Made by a program: the position numbers and the translations under genes | In this document: positions 27,989 through 36,384 of the stretch, piece after piece | Layout of the letters: every line of letters starts with the position of its first letter | Numbering within the stretch: position 1 is the first letter of the stretch | Notes under the pieces: model-generated | What the model saw: the letters and a program-made list of their open reading frames with translations, nothing else | Databases searched by the model: none | What the model was told of the DNA's origin: nothing | NCBI GenBank assembly: GCA_016703535.1 | Contig: JADJBV010000001.1 | Span: 2,904,001 to 2,968,000 of the forward strand | Source: Deltaproteobacteria bacterium | GTDB taxonomy: Bacteria > Myxococcota > Kuafuiibacteriia > Kuafuiibacteriales > Kuafuiibacteriaceae | Length of the DNA stretch: 64,000 nucleotides | Direction: 5' to 3'

Positions 27989-28987
27989 ATGGACTACCTG
28001 GACTTCTACGAGCTGAACCAAGAGCCCTTCTCGAACGCGCCGGTCAGCCGCTTCTACTACGACTCGGCCCAGCATTCGCAGGCCTTGGTGCGACTGGTCT
28101 ACGCGCTCCACGCCATGAAGGGCCTGGCGATCCTGATCGGAGAGATCGGCGCCGGCAAGACCACCTTGGCCCGGCGGCTCCTCGACGCCCTCGATGAGAA
28201 GGAGTACGAGGCCGCGCTTTTGGTGATCATCCACCGGGACATCACCAGCGACTGGTTGTTGCGTCGTTTGGCGGTCCAGCTGGGCGTCGAACACCCGGAT
28301 CAAGACAAGTTGATCCTCCTGTCTCAGCTCTACCGGCGCCTGGTGGAGATCTACGAGTCGGGCAAAAAAGCGGTGGTCCTGATCGACGAGGCCCAGATGC
28401 TCGACACCCGGGAGCTGATGGAGGAGTTCCGGGGGCTCCTCAACCTGGAGGTCCCCGAGCGCAAGTTGCTCAGCTTCGTGTTCTTCGGCCTGCCGGACAT
28501 CGAAGACAACCTGCGCAAAGATCCGCCCTTGGCCCAGCGAGTGGCCTTGAAGGTGCGCCTGCAGCCCTTTGACCTCCAGTCCACCGACGCTTACGTGCGG
28601 CACCGGCTGCGCATGGCGGGGGCCCAACGGACGATCTTCGACAGCGAGGCGGTGCGCTTGGTGCACCTGGCCTCCGGCGGCATCCCCCGGGTGATCAACA
28701 CGGTCTGCGACAACTGCTTGTTCGAAGGGGCGCTGAACCGGCTGGAGACCATCGGGCCCGACCTGGTGCGGAGCGTCGCCAAAAACCTGGGGCTGCCGAC
28801 CGAGCCGCCTTTGACCGACGCCGACTACAAGAACCCGTACGCCATCAGCCACCTGCCGACGATCGTGCCGGGCACGGGGGTCTCGCCGCCGCCGTTGCCG
28901 GTTTATGGGCAAGGCAGCACCGGCGACGCGGCCCTCGACGAGATCGATCGGGTGCTCGAGGCGCTGCAGCGACTGGGCTCGGCCTGA
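27989..28987 (+). CDS. ExeA-like AAA ATPase
   Basis: A 332-residue AAA ATPase of the general secretion ExeA/TniB-like group. The N-terminus FYELNQEPFSNAP is typical of ExeA proteins. Walker A is GEIGAGKTT, Walker B is AVVLIDEAQML, sensor 1 follows in LSFVFFGLPD, and a late arginine region is GGIPRVINTVCDN. The C-terminal peptidoglycan-binding domain of classical ExeA is missing; the tail is short and proline/glycine-rich. Members often assist assembly of secretion or pilus complexes in the inner membrane. Confidence 0.87.
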   Translation: MDYLDFYELNQEPFSNAPVSRFYYDSAQHSQALVRLVYALHAMKGLAILIGEIGAGKTTLARRLLDALDEKEYEAALLVIIHRDITSDWLLRRLAVQLGVEHPDQDKLILLSQLYRRLVEIYESGKKAVVLIDEAQMLDTRELMEEFRGLLNLEVPERKLLSFVFFGLPDIEDNLRKDPPLAQRVALKVRLQPFDLQSTDAYVRHRLRMAGAQRTIFDSEAVRLVHLASGGIPRVINTVCDNCLFEGALNRLETIGPDLVRSVAKNLGLPTEPPLTDADYKNPYAISHLPTIVPGTGVSPPPLPVYGQGSTGDAALDEIDRVLEALQRLGSA

Positions 28988-29021
28988 GCCCGAATTTCTC
29001 GACCTTTGGGGGGATGGGACG

Positions 29022-30416
29022 ATGAGCAAAAAGACCGTGATCACCGGCGGCACCGTGTTGACCGCCTCCGACGAGTTCGTGGCCGACGTCATCATGGAGG
29101 GCGGCCGGATCACCGCCTTGGTGCAGCCCGGCACCGGGCCCAAAGACGCCGAGCAGCTGGACGCCAAGGGCTGCTACGTCTTCCCGGGCGGCATCGACGC
29201 TCACACCCACTTGGACATGCCCTTCGGCGGCACCACCTCCAGCGATGACTTCGAGACCGGGACCACCGCCGCGGCCCACGGCGGCACCACCACCATCATC
29301 GACTTCGCCATTCAGCAGAAGGGCGGGACGCTGAAGCAGGCCCTCGACACCTGGCACCAAAAGGCCGAGGGCAAGGCGCTGATCGACTACGGCTTCCACA
29401 TGATCGCCACCGATCTGCCGCCGGCCCAGCTGACGGAGATGAAGGCAATCGTCGACGAGGGTGTCACCAGCTTCAAGTTGTTCATGGCCTACCCGGGCGT
29501 GTTGTTGCTCGACGATCAGTCGATCTTTCGGGGCATGTTGCGGGCGGGTGAGATCGACGCTTTGATCACCATGCACGCCGAAAGTGGCCTGCCGATCGAC
29601 ATCTTGGTGGAGCGGGCCTTGGCTGAGGGCAAAACTGCGCCCATCTGGCACGCCTTGACCCGCCCTGAAGCCGCGGAGCAGACCGGCACCGAACGGGCGA
29701 TCGCCTTGGCGGAGATGGCGAACGTCCCGGTGTACATTGTACACCTCTCGGCCCGCCGGGCCCTGGAGCGGGTGATGGAGGCCCGGGATCGAGGCCTGCA
29801 CGCCTACGCCGAGACCTGCCCCCAGTACCTGTTCCTCAGCGAAGATGATCTGCGCGGCACCCCCGAAGATCCTTTCGAGGGCGCCAAATACGTCTGTACG
29901 CCGCCGCTGCGCCCCAAGGACACCCACGAACACCTGTGGCGTGGCCTGCGCAACTATGACCTGCAGGTGGTGGCCACCGATCACTGCCCCTTCTGCATGA
30001 AAGATCAAAAGGAGCTGGGCCGCGGCAGCTTCGCCAAGATCCCCAACGGGATGCCGGGCATCGAGACCCGGCTGCACCTGCTCTGGGAGGGCGTGCGCAC
30101 CGGGAAGATCTCCAAAAACCGCTTCGTCGAGATCACCTCCACCGCCCCGGCCAAGATCTTCGGCCTGTACCCGCGGAAGGGTTCGATCTCGGTGGGCTCG
30201 GACGCCGACGTGGTGATCTGGGACCCGAACGAACGTTTTACGCTTTCGCAAGAGAACTTGCACATGAGGGTCGACTACGCCGCCTATCCGCAAAAGACGG
30301 TGATCGGCGCGCCCCGGACGGTGATCTCTCGCGGAGAGGTGGTGGTCGATCGCCACCAACAGAAGTTGAAGAGCGGTCGCGGGCGCTTCCAAAAGCGTGG
30401 GCGCCTCTGGTCGTGA
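29022..30416 (+). CDS. Dihydropyrimidinase (D-hydantoinase)
   Basis: A 464-residue cyclic amidohydrolase. The metal-binding HTHLDMPFGG, the carbamylated-lysine segment VTSFKLFMAYPG, the later histidines (TMHAESG, YIVHLSARRA) and the catalytic Asp in ATDHCPFCMKDQK are present. It opens dihydrouracil/dihydrothymine or related hydantoins to N-carbamoyl amino acids. Start supported by GGGGGGATGG upstream of the ATG. Neighbouring pyrimidine-catabolism genes (a beta-ureidopropionase or dihydropyrimidine dehydrogenase) are absent. Its stop overlaps the first lipoprotein gene by 4 nt. Confidence 0.93.
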   Translation: MSKKTVITGGTVLTASDEFVADVIMEGGRITALVQPGTGPKDAEQLDAKGCYVFPGGIDAHTHLDMPFGGTTSSDDFETGTTAAAHGGTTTIIDFAIQQKGGTLKQALDTWHQKAEGKALIDYGFHMIATDLPPAQLTEMKAIVDEGVTSFKLFMAYPGVLLLDDQSIFRGMLRAGEIDALITMHAESGLPIDILVERALAEGKTAPIWHALTRPEAAEQTGTERAIALAEMANVPVYIVHLSARRALERVMEARDRGLHAYAETCPQYLFLSEDDLRGTPEDPFEGAKYVCTPPLRPKDTHEHLWRGLRNYDLQVVATDHCPFCMKDQKELGRGSFAKIPNGMPGIETRLHLLWEGVRTGKISKNRFVEITSTAPAKIFGLYPRKGSISVGSDADVVIWDPNERFTLSQENLHMRVDYAAYPQKTVIGAPRTVISRGEVVVDRHQQKLKSGRGRFQKRGRLWS

Positions 30417-31693
30417 GCCGGTGGGCGCTGGCCCTCGGCTTGGGAGTTGGACTCGGCTGCGCGGAGCGAGACCCGGTGTGGCTGGCCCCTCCTTGGGATG
30501 ACGGGGAGGTCGGCTTCCTGATGGCCGTCGGCGTCGACGGTCGGCCCCTGCAGCGCGAGCCGATTTTTTTGGAGGGTCGAAGGCCCCTCGCCTTCGGCGC
30601 GCCCGAGGAGGACTTTCGGCTCTGGGCCGAGGTCTACCCGAGCGCTCAGCCCGCGCTCGCGAGCGGTTGCCCGCCGACCTTCGCGTCGGGACAGCCCTTG
30701 CCGCCCGGGCGCAGCTTCGCGACCACCACCCTTCGCGGACCCGACGCCCCGGTCACCTTCGAGCCGGCCGAGGGCGAACGTCCCGCGCCGGTCTTCAGCA
30801 CCTGCCCTCCGCCACCGACGATCTGCGATCGAATCACGGTGCAGCTCGATCGACCGGAGACCGGGACCGCGGGCGTCGATCTCTATGACGTGGCGCCCTT
30901 TGGCCCCGGACGTTGGTGGGTCTCGGGGGCCCGCGAGAACACCGGCGTCTTTTTGGGGCTGTTGGAGGGGTCGACGTTGACCCCTCTTTACGCCGAGTCC
31001 AACGCCCTGCAATTGGGTCGGCTGGCGGTGGCCGATGGGGTCGGTTATTGGGGGAGCACCTTCGAGGGACGCCTCTACGCCTTCGATCGGGACGGTCGCG
31101 TGCTCCGCAACCAAGCCGGCGGCGGCCGAGAGGTCTCGCTGCTCGACGATGGCACGGCCTTTACTCTGGACGGTCAGGGTCGCCTGCGCCGTTATTCGGG
31201 GCCCCGGGCGGCGGCCCAGTTCCACCCCGAGCGCCCAGGCTTGTTGGCCCTCGACGCCGAAGGAGACCAGCTCTACGCACACGATGGAGAGCAGCTCTGG
31301 ATCTGGCGTTCGGGGGAGTGGCGCGGCGAACCGGGCCCCGAGGTGAACTTCGCCGAGTCCAAGCTCGACGTGGATGACGGCCGGATCACCTTGTACGGCC
31401 CAGCAGGGATCCAGGTTCGAGACGCGCAGAGTCAAGACTGGCGTACGATCCCGCCGCCCTTCGTCCCTCAGCTGATCCGCTGGTGGCGGGACGGGCTGCT
31501 GCTCAGCGTGGGCCCCGACCGGGATCTCTTGGTGTGGGACGAGACCCAGTGGTGTCCGCTGGTCGACATCCTCTTCCCTTCCTACCGCGGGATCTCGAGG
31601 ACCGCCGACCGCACCCAGGCGATCCTGGTCGGCACCAACAACGACACCAAAGGGGACCCACTCGTGGCCCGCCTCTCCATGGAGCCCAAGTGA
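30413..31693 (+). CDS. Lipoprotein of unknown family, copy 1
   Basis: A 426-residue protein with a signal peptide and a lipobox at Cys16 (GLGVGLGC). After ~120 residues of beta-rich sequence (PPWDDGEVGFLMAVGVDGRPL) there is a Cys-rich segment (STCPPPPTICDR). Then comes a propeller-like C-terminal half of short Trp/Gly strands, ending in WDETQWCPLVDILFP. It is probably anchored to a membrane facing the periplasm or cell surface. It is clearly related to the gene that follows and more distantly to the one at 34131. Function unknown. Confidence 0.75.
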   Translation: MSRWALALGLGVGLGCAERDPVWLAPPWDDGEVGFLMAVGVDGRPLQREPIFLEGRRPLAFGAPEEDFRLWAEVYPSAQPALASGCPPTFASGQPLPPGRSFATTTLRGPDAPVTFEPAEGERPAPVFSTCPPPPTICDRITVQLDRPETGTAGVDLYDVAPFGPGRWWVSGARENTGVFLGLLEGSTLTPLYAESNALQLGRLAVADGVGYWGSTFEGRLYAFDRDGRVLRNQAGGGREVSLLDDGTAFTLDGQGRLRRYSGPRAAAQFHPERPGLLALDAEGDQLYAHDGEQLWIWRSGEWRGEPGPEVNFAESKLDVDDGRITLYGPAGIQVRDAQSQDWRTIPPPFVPQLIRWWRDGLLLSVGPDRDLLVWDETQWCPLVDILFPSYRGISRTADRTQAILVGTNNDTKGDPLVARLSMEPK

Positions 31694-32994
31694 TGAGGCG
31701 AGCCTCTCGAGGGCCCGGGCCCACCTTGTTCACCCTCGTTTCGGCCGTCGGCTTCGCCTGCGTCGACGAGGTGCGGTTGGAGATCGTCCCGCCCTGGCCC
31801 GAGGAGGTGGTGGGGGTGGTGGCCCTCTTGGACGAAAACAACACCCCGCTGTTGGGCGGCCCGATCCGCTTCCAGGGGCGGCGGGTGATCCCCCTCGAGA
31901 CCAGCATCGAGAGGCCCTACCGCTTGTGGGCCGAGACCTTCCCGACGGGCACCGCCGAGTTGGGCGAAAGTTGTGCGCTCTCTCACGTGGAGGGCCAAGA
32001 CCTGCCACCGGGTGAAGCCTGGGTCTCGCCCCCACTGGAGCCGGAGGATCGGGCGGCGAGCCTGGAGGCCACGATGATACCGCGGCCGATCGCCCTGCGC
32101 TCCAGCTGCACCACTGCCCCGTCGGTGTGCGACCGGCTGCGGATCGTCGAGCGGAAGGTGCCCGAGGTCAGCGCCGACCTCCACTCGGCCGCCTACTTGG
32201 CCCCGGGACGTTACCTGGTTGGAGGGATCTTCGAAGGCACCGAACACCTGAGCGTCCTGGGCCTGCTGGAGGACGGCCGCCTGACCCCGATCCCCTTGGG
32301 CGATCACGTCGACGCCTTCGACCGGATCAGCCTCGAGCCCGACGGCACCTGCTGGGCGAGCACCGTCAACGGCAACCTGGTGGCCCTGGACGCAAGCCAT
32401 CAGGTGGTGGCCCGCCGAACCTTGGGCGGCAAAGAGGCCAGCAGCGTCGGCGATGGCGCGATCTACGCGATCCCTCCCGGTGGCACGGTGCGGCGCTACA
32501 CCACCACCGCCACCCACTCCACCGACACCGGCAGCCGCCGCGGCCTCGTGAGGATGATCGGCAGCAATGGCCGGCTCTACGCCCACGACGGAGTCCACCT
32601 GGACGTCTATCAAGACGGGGCCTGGCGAGACGACGTTGCCCCCAGCGACCGGCTGGACGAGGGGCGGTTCAGCGTCCAAGGGGAGCGGCTGACCATCTTC
32701 ACCCCCGGCGGGATCTTCACCCGCCCTACCCCAACCGCGGACTGGGTCCCGATCTCGGCGCCCTTTCGTACCCACTTCGGCGGCTGGTGGCGCCCCAATC
32801 TATTGGTGGCCCTGACCGACACCAACCAGATCGCCCTCTACGACGGCAGGCAGTGGTGCCGTCCCATCCTTCAGACCAGCAGCGACCTCAAGGACCTCTC
32901 CCTCTCCCCAGACGGTCGGGAGGCCCTGATCCCGGGCAGCAACTTCTCGATGATGGGCTCCCCCTTGGTGGTCGAGCTGCACCTCGACGAGTGA
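31693..32994 (+). CDS. Lipoprotein of unknown family, copy 2
   Basis: A 433-residue paralogue of the preceding lipoprotein, starting in its stop (TGATG). The lipobox is at Cys23 (SAVGFAC). Shared landmarks are PPWPEEVVGVVALLDENNTPL, RLWAETFPTG, the Cys pair in SSCTTAPSVCDR, YLAPGRYLVGG, and the terminal YDGRQWCRPIL followed by SPDGREALIPGSN. The two differ widely in sequence, so the duplication is old. Both are cotranscribed with the dihydropyrimidinase. Confidence 0.75.
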   Translation: MRRASRGPGPTLFTLVSAVGFACVDEVRLEIVPPWPEEVVGVVALLDENNTPLLGGPIRFQGRRVIPLETSIERPYRLWAETFPTGTAELGESCALSHVEGQDLPPGEAWVSPPLEPEDRAASLEATMIPRPIALRSSCTTAPSVCDRLRIVERKVPEVSADLHSAAYLAPGRYLVGGIFEGTEHLSVLGLLEDGRLTPIPLGDHVDAFDRISLEPDGTCWASTVNGNLVALDASHQVVARRTLGGKEASSVGDGAIYAIPPGGTVRRYTTTATHSTDTGSRRGLVRMIGSNGRLYAHDGVHLDVYQDGAWRDDVAPSDRLDEGRFSVQGERLTIFTPGGIFTRPTPTADWVPISAPFRTHFGGWWRPNLLVALTDTNQIALYDGRQWCRPILQTSSDLKDLSLSPDGREALIPGSNFSMMGSPLVVELHLDE

Positions 32995-33020
32995 TCCCTC
33001 CTCTTGCTAAGGATCATCGG

Positions 33021-34043
33021 GTGCAGAAACGCATCCTGACCGGGGTCAAGCCGACGGGCGCGCCCCATATCGGCAACTACCTGGGCGCCATCCGGCCGGC
33101 CCTGGCGCTAGCAAAAAAACACGACTCCTTCCTGTTCATCGCCGATCTCCACGCCTTGACCATCACGCCCAAGCCCGCCGAGCTGAAGGAGCAGGTGTAT
33201 GGGGTGGCCGCGACCTGGTTGGCGTTGGGGGTCGATCCCAAACAGACCGTCTTTTATCGCCAAAGCGACGTCCCCGAGATCACCAACCTGGCCTGGCTGC
33301 TCTCCTGCGTGTTGCCGATCGGGATGTTGGAGCGGGCCCACTCCTTCAAGGACGCCCAAGGCAAAAACGTAGAACGGGAGGACATCAAACACGGGCTTTA
33401 TGCCTACCCAGTGTTGATGGCCGCCGACATCTTGGCCTTCGACATCGACGTGGTGCCGGTCGGCAAAGACCAAAAACAACACCTCGAGATCACCCAAGAG
33501 GCGGCCCGTAAGTTCAACCTGATCTACGGGGACGGTTGCCTGAAGGTGCCTGAGGCGATGATCGACGAGCAGGTGATGACCATCCCCGGCACCGACGGCC
33601 GCAAGATGTCGAAGAGCTACGGCAACACCATCGAGCTCTTCGGTGATGACAAGGAGTTGGTGAAGACCGTCAAGAAGGGTATCAAAACCGACTCCACCGA
33701 ATATGGGCTCCCGCTCAAGGATGAAGGCGACACGGTCTTCGAGATCTACCGCCTGATCGCGGATCCAACGCGGATCGAGGCCATGCGGCGCCGGTACCAA
33801 ACCGGTCGGAAAGATCCCGACGGCCCCAACGATCCCGGCAACTACTTTGGCTGGGGCGACGCCAAAGGTGCCCTGGCCGACCTGCTCCTCGAGCACCTCG
33901 GCCCAGCCCGGGCCGAATATCGCCGCCTGATGGCCGATCGGGGCCACTTGGACCAACTCTTGGCGGAGGGCAGCGACCGAGCCCGGGCGGTGGCCCACCC
34001 GATCTTAGAGCGTTGCCTCAAGGCGGTGGGGCTGCGGAGTTAG
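33021..34043 (+). CDS. trpS: Tryptophanyl-tRNA synthetase
   Basis: A 340-residue class I synthetase charging tRNA-Trp. The HIGH-like motif is PTGAPHIGNYLGA, tryptophan/ATP pocket segments are FLFIADLHALT and PVGKDQKQHLE, and the KMSKS loop is intact (GRKMSKSYGN). The start is a GTG behind AAGGATC. The segment PYVLMAADILAFD-type (here YPVLMAADIL) is as in bacterial TrpRS. It sits between two members of the unknown lipoprotein family, with no obvious functional tie. Confidence 0.96.
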   Translation: MQKRILTGVKPTGAPHIGNYLGAIRPALALAKKHDSFLFIADLHALTITPKPAELKEQVYGVAATWLALGVDPKQTVFYRQSDVPEITNLAWLLSCVLPIGMLERAHSFKDAQGKNVEREDIKHGLYAYPVLMAADILAFDIDVVPVGKDQKQHLEITQEAARKFNLIYGDGCLKVPEAMIDEQVMTIPGTDGRKMSKSYGNTIELFGDDKELVKTVKKGIKTDSTEYGLPLKDEGDTVFEIYRLIADPTRIEAMRRRYQTGRKDPDGPNDPGNYFGWGDAKGALADLLLEHLGPARAEYRRLMADRGHLDQLLAEGSDRARAVAHPILERCLKAVGLRS

Positions 34044-34130
34044 GACCAGACGTTCCAGGTGCACGACAGGGTCAAAAAGGGCCGGCGTGGACTGGGGCCC
34101 TAGGAGCCAAGTCGGGTTAGGATCCTGGGA

Positions 34131-35468
34131 ATGGGCGCCGCTGGCCACCGGAGTTCCCTCTCCCGGCCCACGCTCGTGTTGGCGCTCTTGGGTTCGGGTT
34201 GTGTCGAGGACGCCTACTTCTCCTCGGTCTGGCCCCGGGAGCTGATCCAGGTCCTGCTGGTGACCGACGAAGCGGACGCGCCGATGGCGCTCCCGGTGAA
34301 GATCTTCCCGCCCGGTTCACCGATCGCCTTGGAGGTCCCTGAAGGGGAGCGGGTGAAGCTCCATGTGTGGCTCCTTCCCCCGGTCTTCGAGGGGCTGGAG
34401 CTCTCCCGCTGCCAATTGGAGCTCAGCGGCGCAGGAGAGCGGTTGCCGGAGCGGGCGGTGATCGACAGCTACGTGGCGGGGCCGTTCGCGGCGGGGGTCG
34501 ACCGCGCCCCCTCCTTCGGTCAACTCCCAGCCGAGGCCCGCCCCGACTTTGACCTCCACTTCTCCGGTTGTGTTCCCTCCCAAGAGCTCTGTCGCCAGGC
34601 GGTGGTGATGCCCTTTCTGAACACCGGCTTTCCCGACCACGATGTGCGACCGGTGGCAGCGATCGACGATGGCCGGGCCTTCTACGGGCTCGATCCCCAA
34701 GGTCTCAAGGTCGGCTTCAAGCTCTTTCGCTTCGAGGAGGGGACGGCGCGGCGCCTGACCGCACCCAACGGCTTCGAGTCGGTGGTGTCGTCGCTCTGCT
34801 TCGACGGCACCGAGGTCCACGGCTCGACCCTGGTCGGCCAACACTTCAGCTACGCGCTGGATGGGACGCTCTCCTCGACCCAAGCCGGCAGCCCAGCTCA
34901 CCCCAACCTCTCCTGCACCGACGGCCTGATCGTGGAGTGGGGGACCGGGCTGCGCACCGCTCGGGGGCCCGAGATCGCCCCGCTCGAAGGCGTGAAGGTG
35001 TTGGACGTGTTGCTCCGCTCCCCCACCGACCTGACGGTGTTGACCTCCTCGGCGATCTTCCACTCGGATGGCCAAACTTGGATAAAAGAGAGCGAGCTGG
35101 TGCCGACCGAGGGTTGGCAGGGGATCGGCGGCGACCCGGACCAAATGGTAGCGGTCGCGACCAACGGGAACGTTTTGTTGCGCGATCCGGTCCGGCGACG
35201 CTGGAACAGCCTGGGCAACCCATGGCTCCAGCGGAAGCTGTACGACGCCGTTGGCCTGGGATCGGGGAGGCTCTTGATCGCGGGTCAAGACGGCCTGTTG
35301 GCGATCCGACACAACGGGGTCTTCTGCGAGTTGGAGCGTTTCTCTCCGAACAACCTCGAGCACATGGCCTTGGCGCCCAGCGGCCGGACCCTGTACGTGG
35401 GCCCCGACCACAACTCCAGCATCGCGGGTGACGACACGCCGCTCTTGAAGGTGAGCTTACCGCCCTGA
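34131..35468 (+). CDS. Lipoprotein of unknown family, copy 3
   Basis: A 445-residue protein with lipobox Cys24 (LALLGSGC). It has the same plan as the two lipoproteins upstream: a beta-sandwich-like N-terminal part (ELIQVLLVTDEADAPMALPV), a Cys-rich middle (SGCVPSQELCRQ) and propeller-like strands ending in NGVFCELERFSPNN and LAPSGRTLYVG. Identity to the others is low but landmarks are in the same order. Monocistronic by position. Function unknown. Confidence 0.72.
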   Translation: MGAAGHRSSLSRPTLVLALLGSGCVEDAYFSSVWPRELIQVLLVTDEADAPMALPVKIFPPGSPIALEVPEGERVKLHVWLLPPVFEGLELSRCQLELSGAGERLPERAVIDSYVAGPFAAGVDRAPSFGQLPAEARPDFDLHFSGCVPSQELCRQAVVMPFLNTGFPDHDVRPVAAIDDGRAFYGLDPQGLKVGFKLFRFEEGTARRLTAPNGFESVVSSLCFDGTEVHGSTLVGQHFSYALDGTLSSTQAGSPAHPNLSCTDGLIVEWGTGLRTARGPEIAPLEGVKVLDVLLRSPTDLTVLTSSAIFHSDGQTWIKESELVPTEGWQGIGGDPDQMVAVATNGNVLLRDPVRRRWNSLGNPWLQRKLYDAVGLGSGRLLIAGQDGLLAIRHNGVFCELERFSPNNLEHMALAPSGRTLYVGPDHNSSIAGDDTPLLKVSLPP

Positions 35469-35520
35469 AGCACCGGGCGACAGTTGCCACGCGCTTGGGG
35501 TCGGACCACCATCGCCCCCG

Positions 35521-35958
35521 ATGGGTCTGCCCTCCACCAGCATGCTCGAGGAGGTCCAGGCCTTTATGGCCCTGGTTCCGTTCAACCGGCTCCTTCAGCT
35601 CCAGATCGAAGAGCTCGGCGACGGCTACGCCCGGATGTCCACCGCCTTTCGAGAAGAGTTGATCGGCGATCCCTTCCGCCGAGCCATCCACGGCGGCGTG
35701 ATCTCGGCGGCGGTCGACACCTGCGGGGGCGCCGCCCTTTGGACCCGCTGCGAACGTGGTGATCGGCTCTCGACCGTCGACCTGCGGGTCGACTACCTGC
35801 GGCCGGGCCTGACCGAGTCGTTGTACGTGGACGGCCGGGTGTTGCGCCTGGGCAACCGAGTGGGGGTGACCGAGATGGTTGCTTACCACGCGGGTCGCAA
35901 AGAAGAGCCGATCGCCGTTGGAATGGCGGTCTACAACGTGCGGAGGGCCGGCGAATGA
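35521..35958 (+). CDS. PaaI-type hotdog thioesterase
   Basis: A 145-residue hotdog-fold protein. The signature is AIHGGVISAAVDTCGGAA, with the HGG loop and the acidic residue on the long helix, followed by STVDLRVDYLRPG. It likely hydrolyses acyl-CoA thioesters in the cytoplasm; the acyl group cannot be told. Start at the ATG at 35521, with a second in-frame Met at residue 8. Confidence 0.85.
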   Translation: MGLPSTSMLEEVQAFMALVPFNRLLQLQIEELGDGYARMSTAFREELIGDPFRRAIHGGVISAAVDTCGGAALWTRCERGDRLSTVDLRVDYLRPGLTESLYVDGRVLRLGNRVGVTEMVAYHAGRKEEPIAVGMAVYNVRRAGE

Positions 35959-36072
35959 GGGTCTCGGCGAAAAATAGAAGCCGGCGAAGCCCGCGGAACG
36001 ATTACCCCCAAACCGGCCAGGCCCCAGTTCGCTTGGGCCAGGGCTTCAGGTAGGATTCGAGCGTCCGATCCT

Positions 36073-36384
36073 ATGGCAACGAAGACTGGAGGCAACACCG
36101 AGACCGTCCAAAAGACGGATCAACGCACCAAGAAGCCGCCGATGTACAAGGTGCTTTTCCACAACGACGACTACACGACCATGGAATTTGTCGTGTCGGC
36201 GCTGGTGGGCATCTTTCATCACAGTGAGGCATCGGCTTTTCGCATCATGATGCACGTGCACCAGAATGGGGTTGGCGTCGCGGGTGTTTTCACTCGGGAG
36301 GTCGCCGAGACCAAGGTGGCTCAGACGGTCCAAGCCGCCCGAAAGAACGACTTCCCGTTGGAAGTTACGATCGAGCCGGAGTGA
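36073..36384 (+). CDS. clpS: ATP-dependent Clp protease adaptor ClpS
   Basis: A 103-residue N-recognin that delivers N-degron substrates to ClpAP. After a ~22-residue unstructured N-terminus come the conserved YKVLFHNDDYTTMEFVV, split as YKVLFHNDD and YTTMEFVV, then MMHVHQNGVGVAGVFTREVAE. Located directly upstream of clpA, 0 bp between stop and ATG, the usual arrangement. A weak TAGGAT -10 lies at 36051-36056 but no convincing -35 is visible. Confidence 0.96.
   Translation: MATKTGGNTETVQKTDQRTKKPPMYKVLFHNDDYTTMEFVVSALVGIFHHSEASAFRIMMHVHQNGVGVAGVFTREVAETKVAQTVQAARKNDFPLEVTIEPE

Noticed and set aside
30413..32994. Lipoprotein copies 1 and 2 as a single frameshifted gene
   Set aside because: Each has its own signal peptide and lipobox and a full set of landmarks, so they are tandem paralogues.
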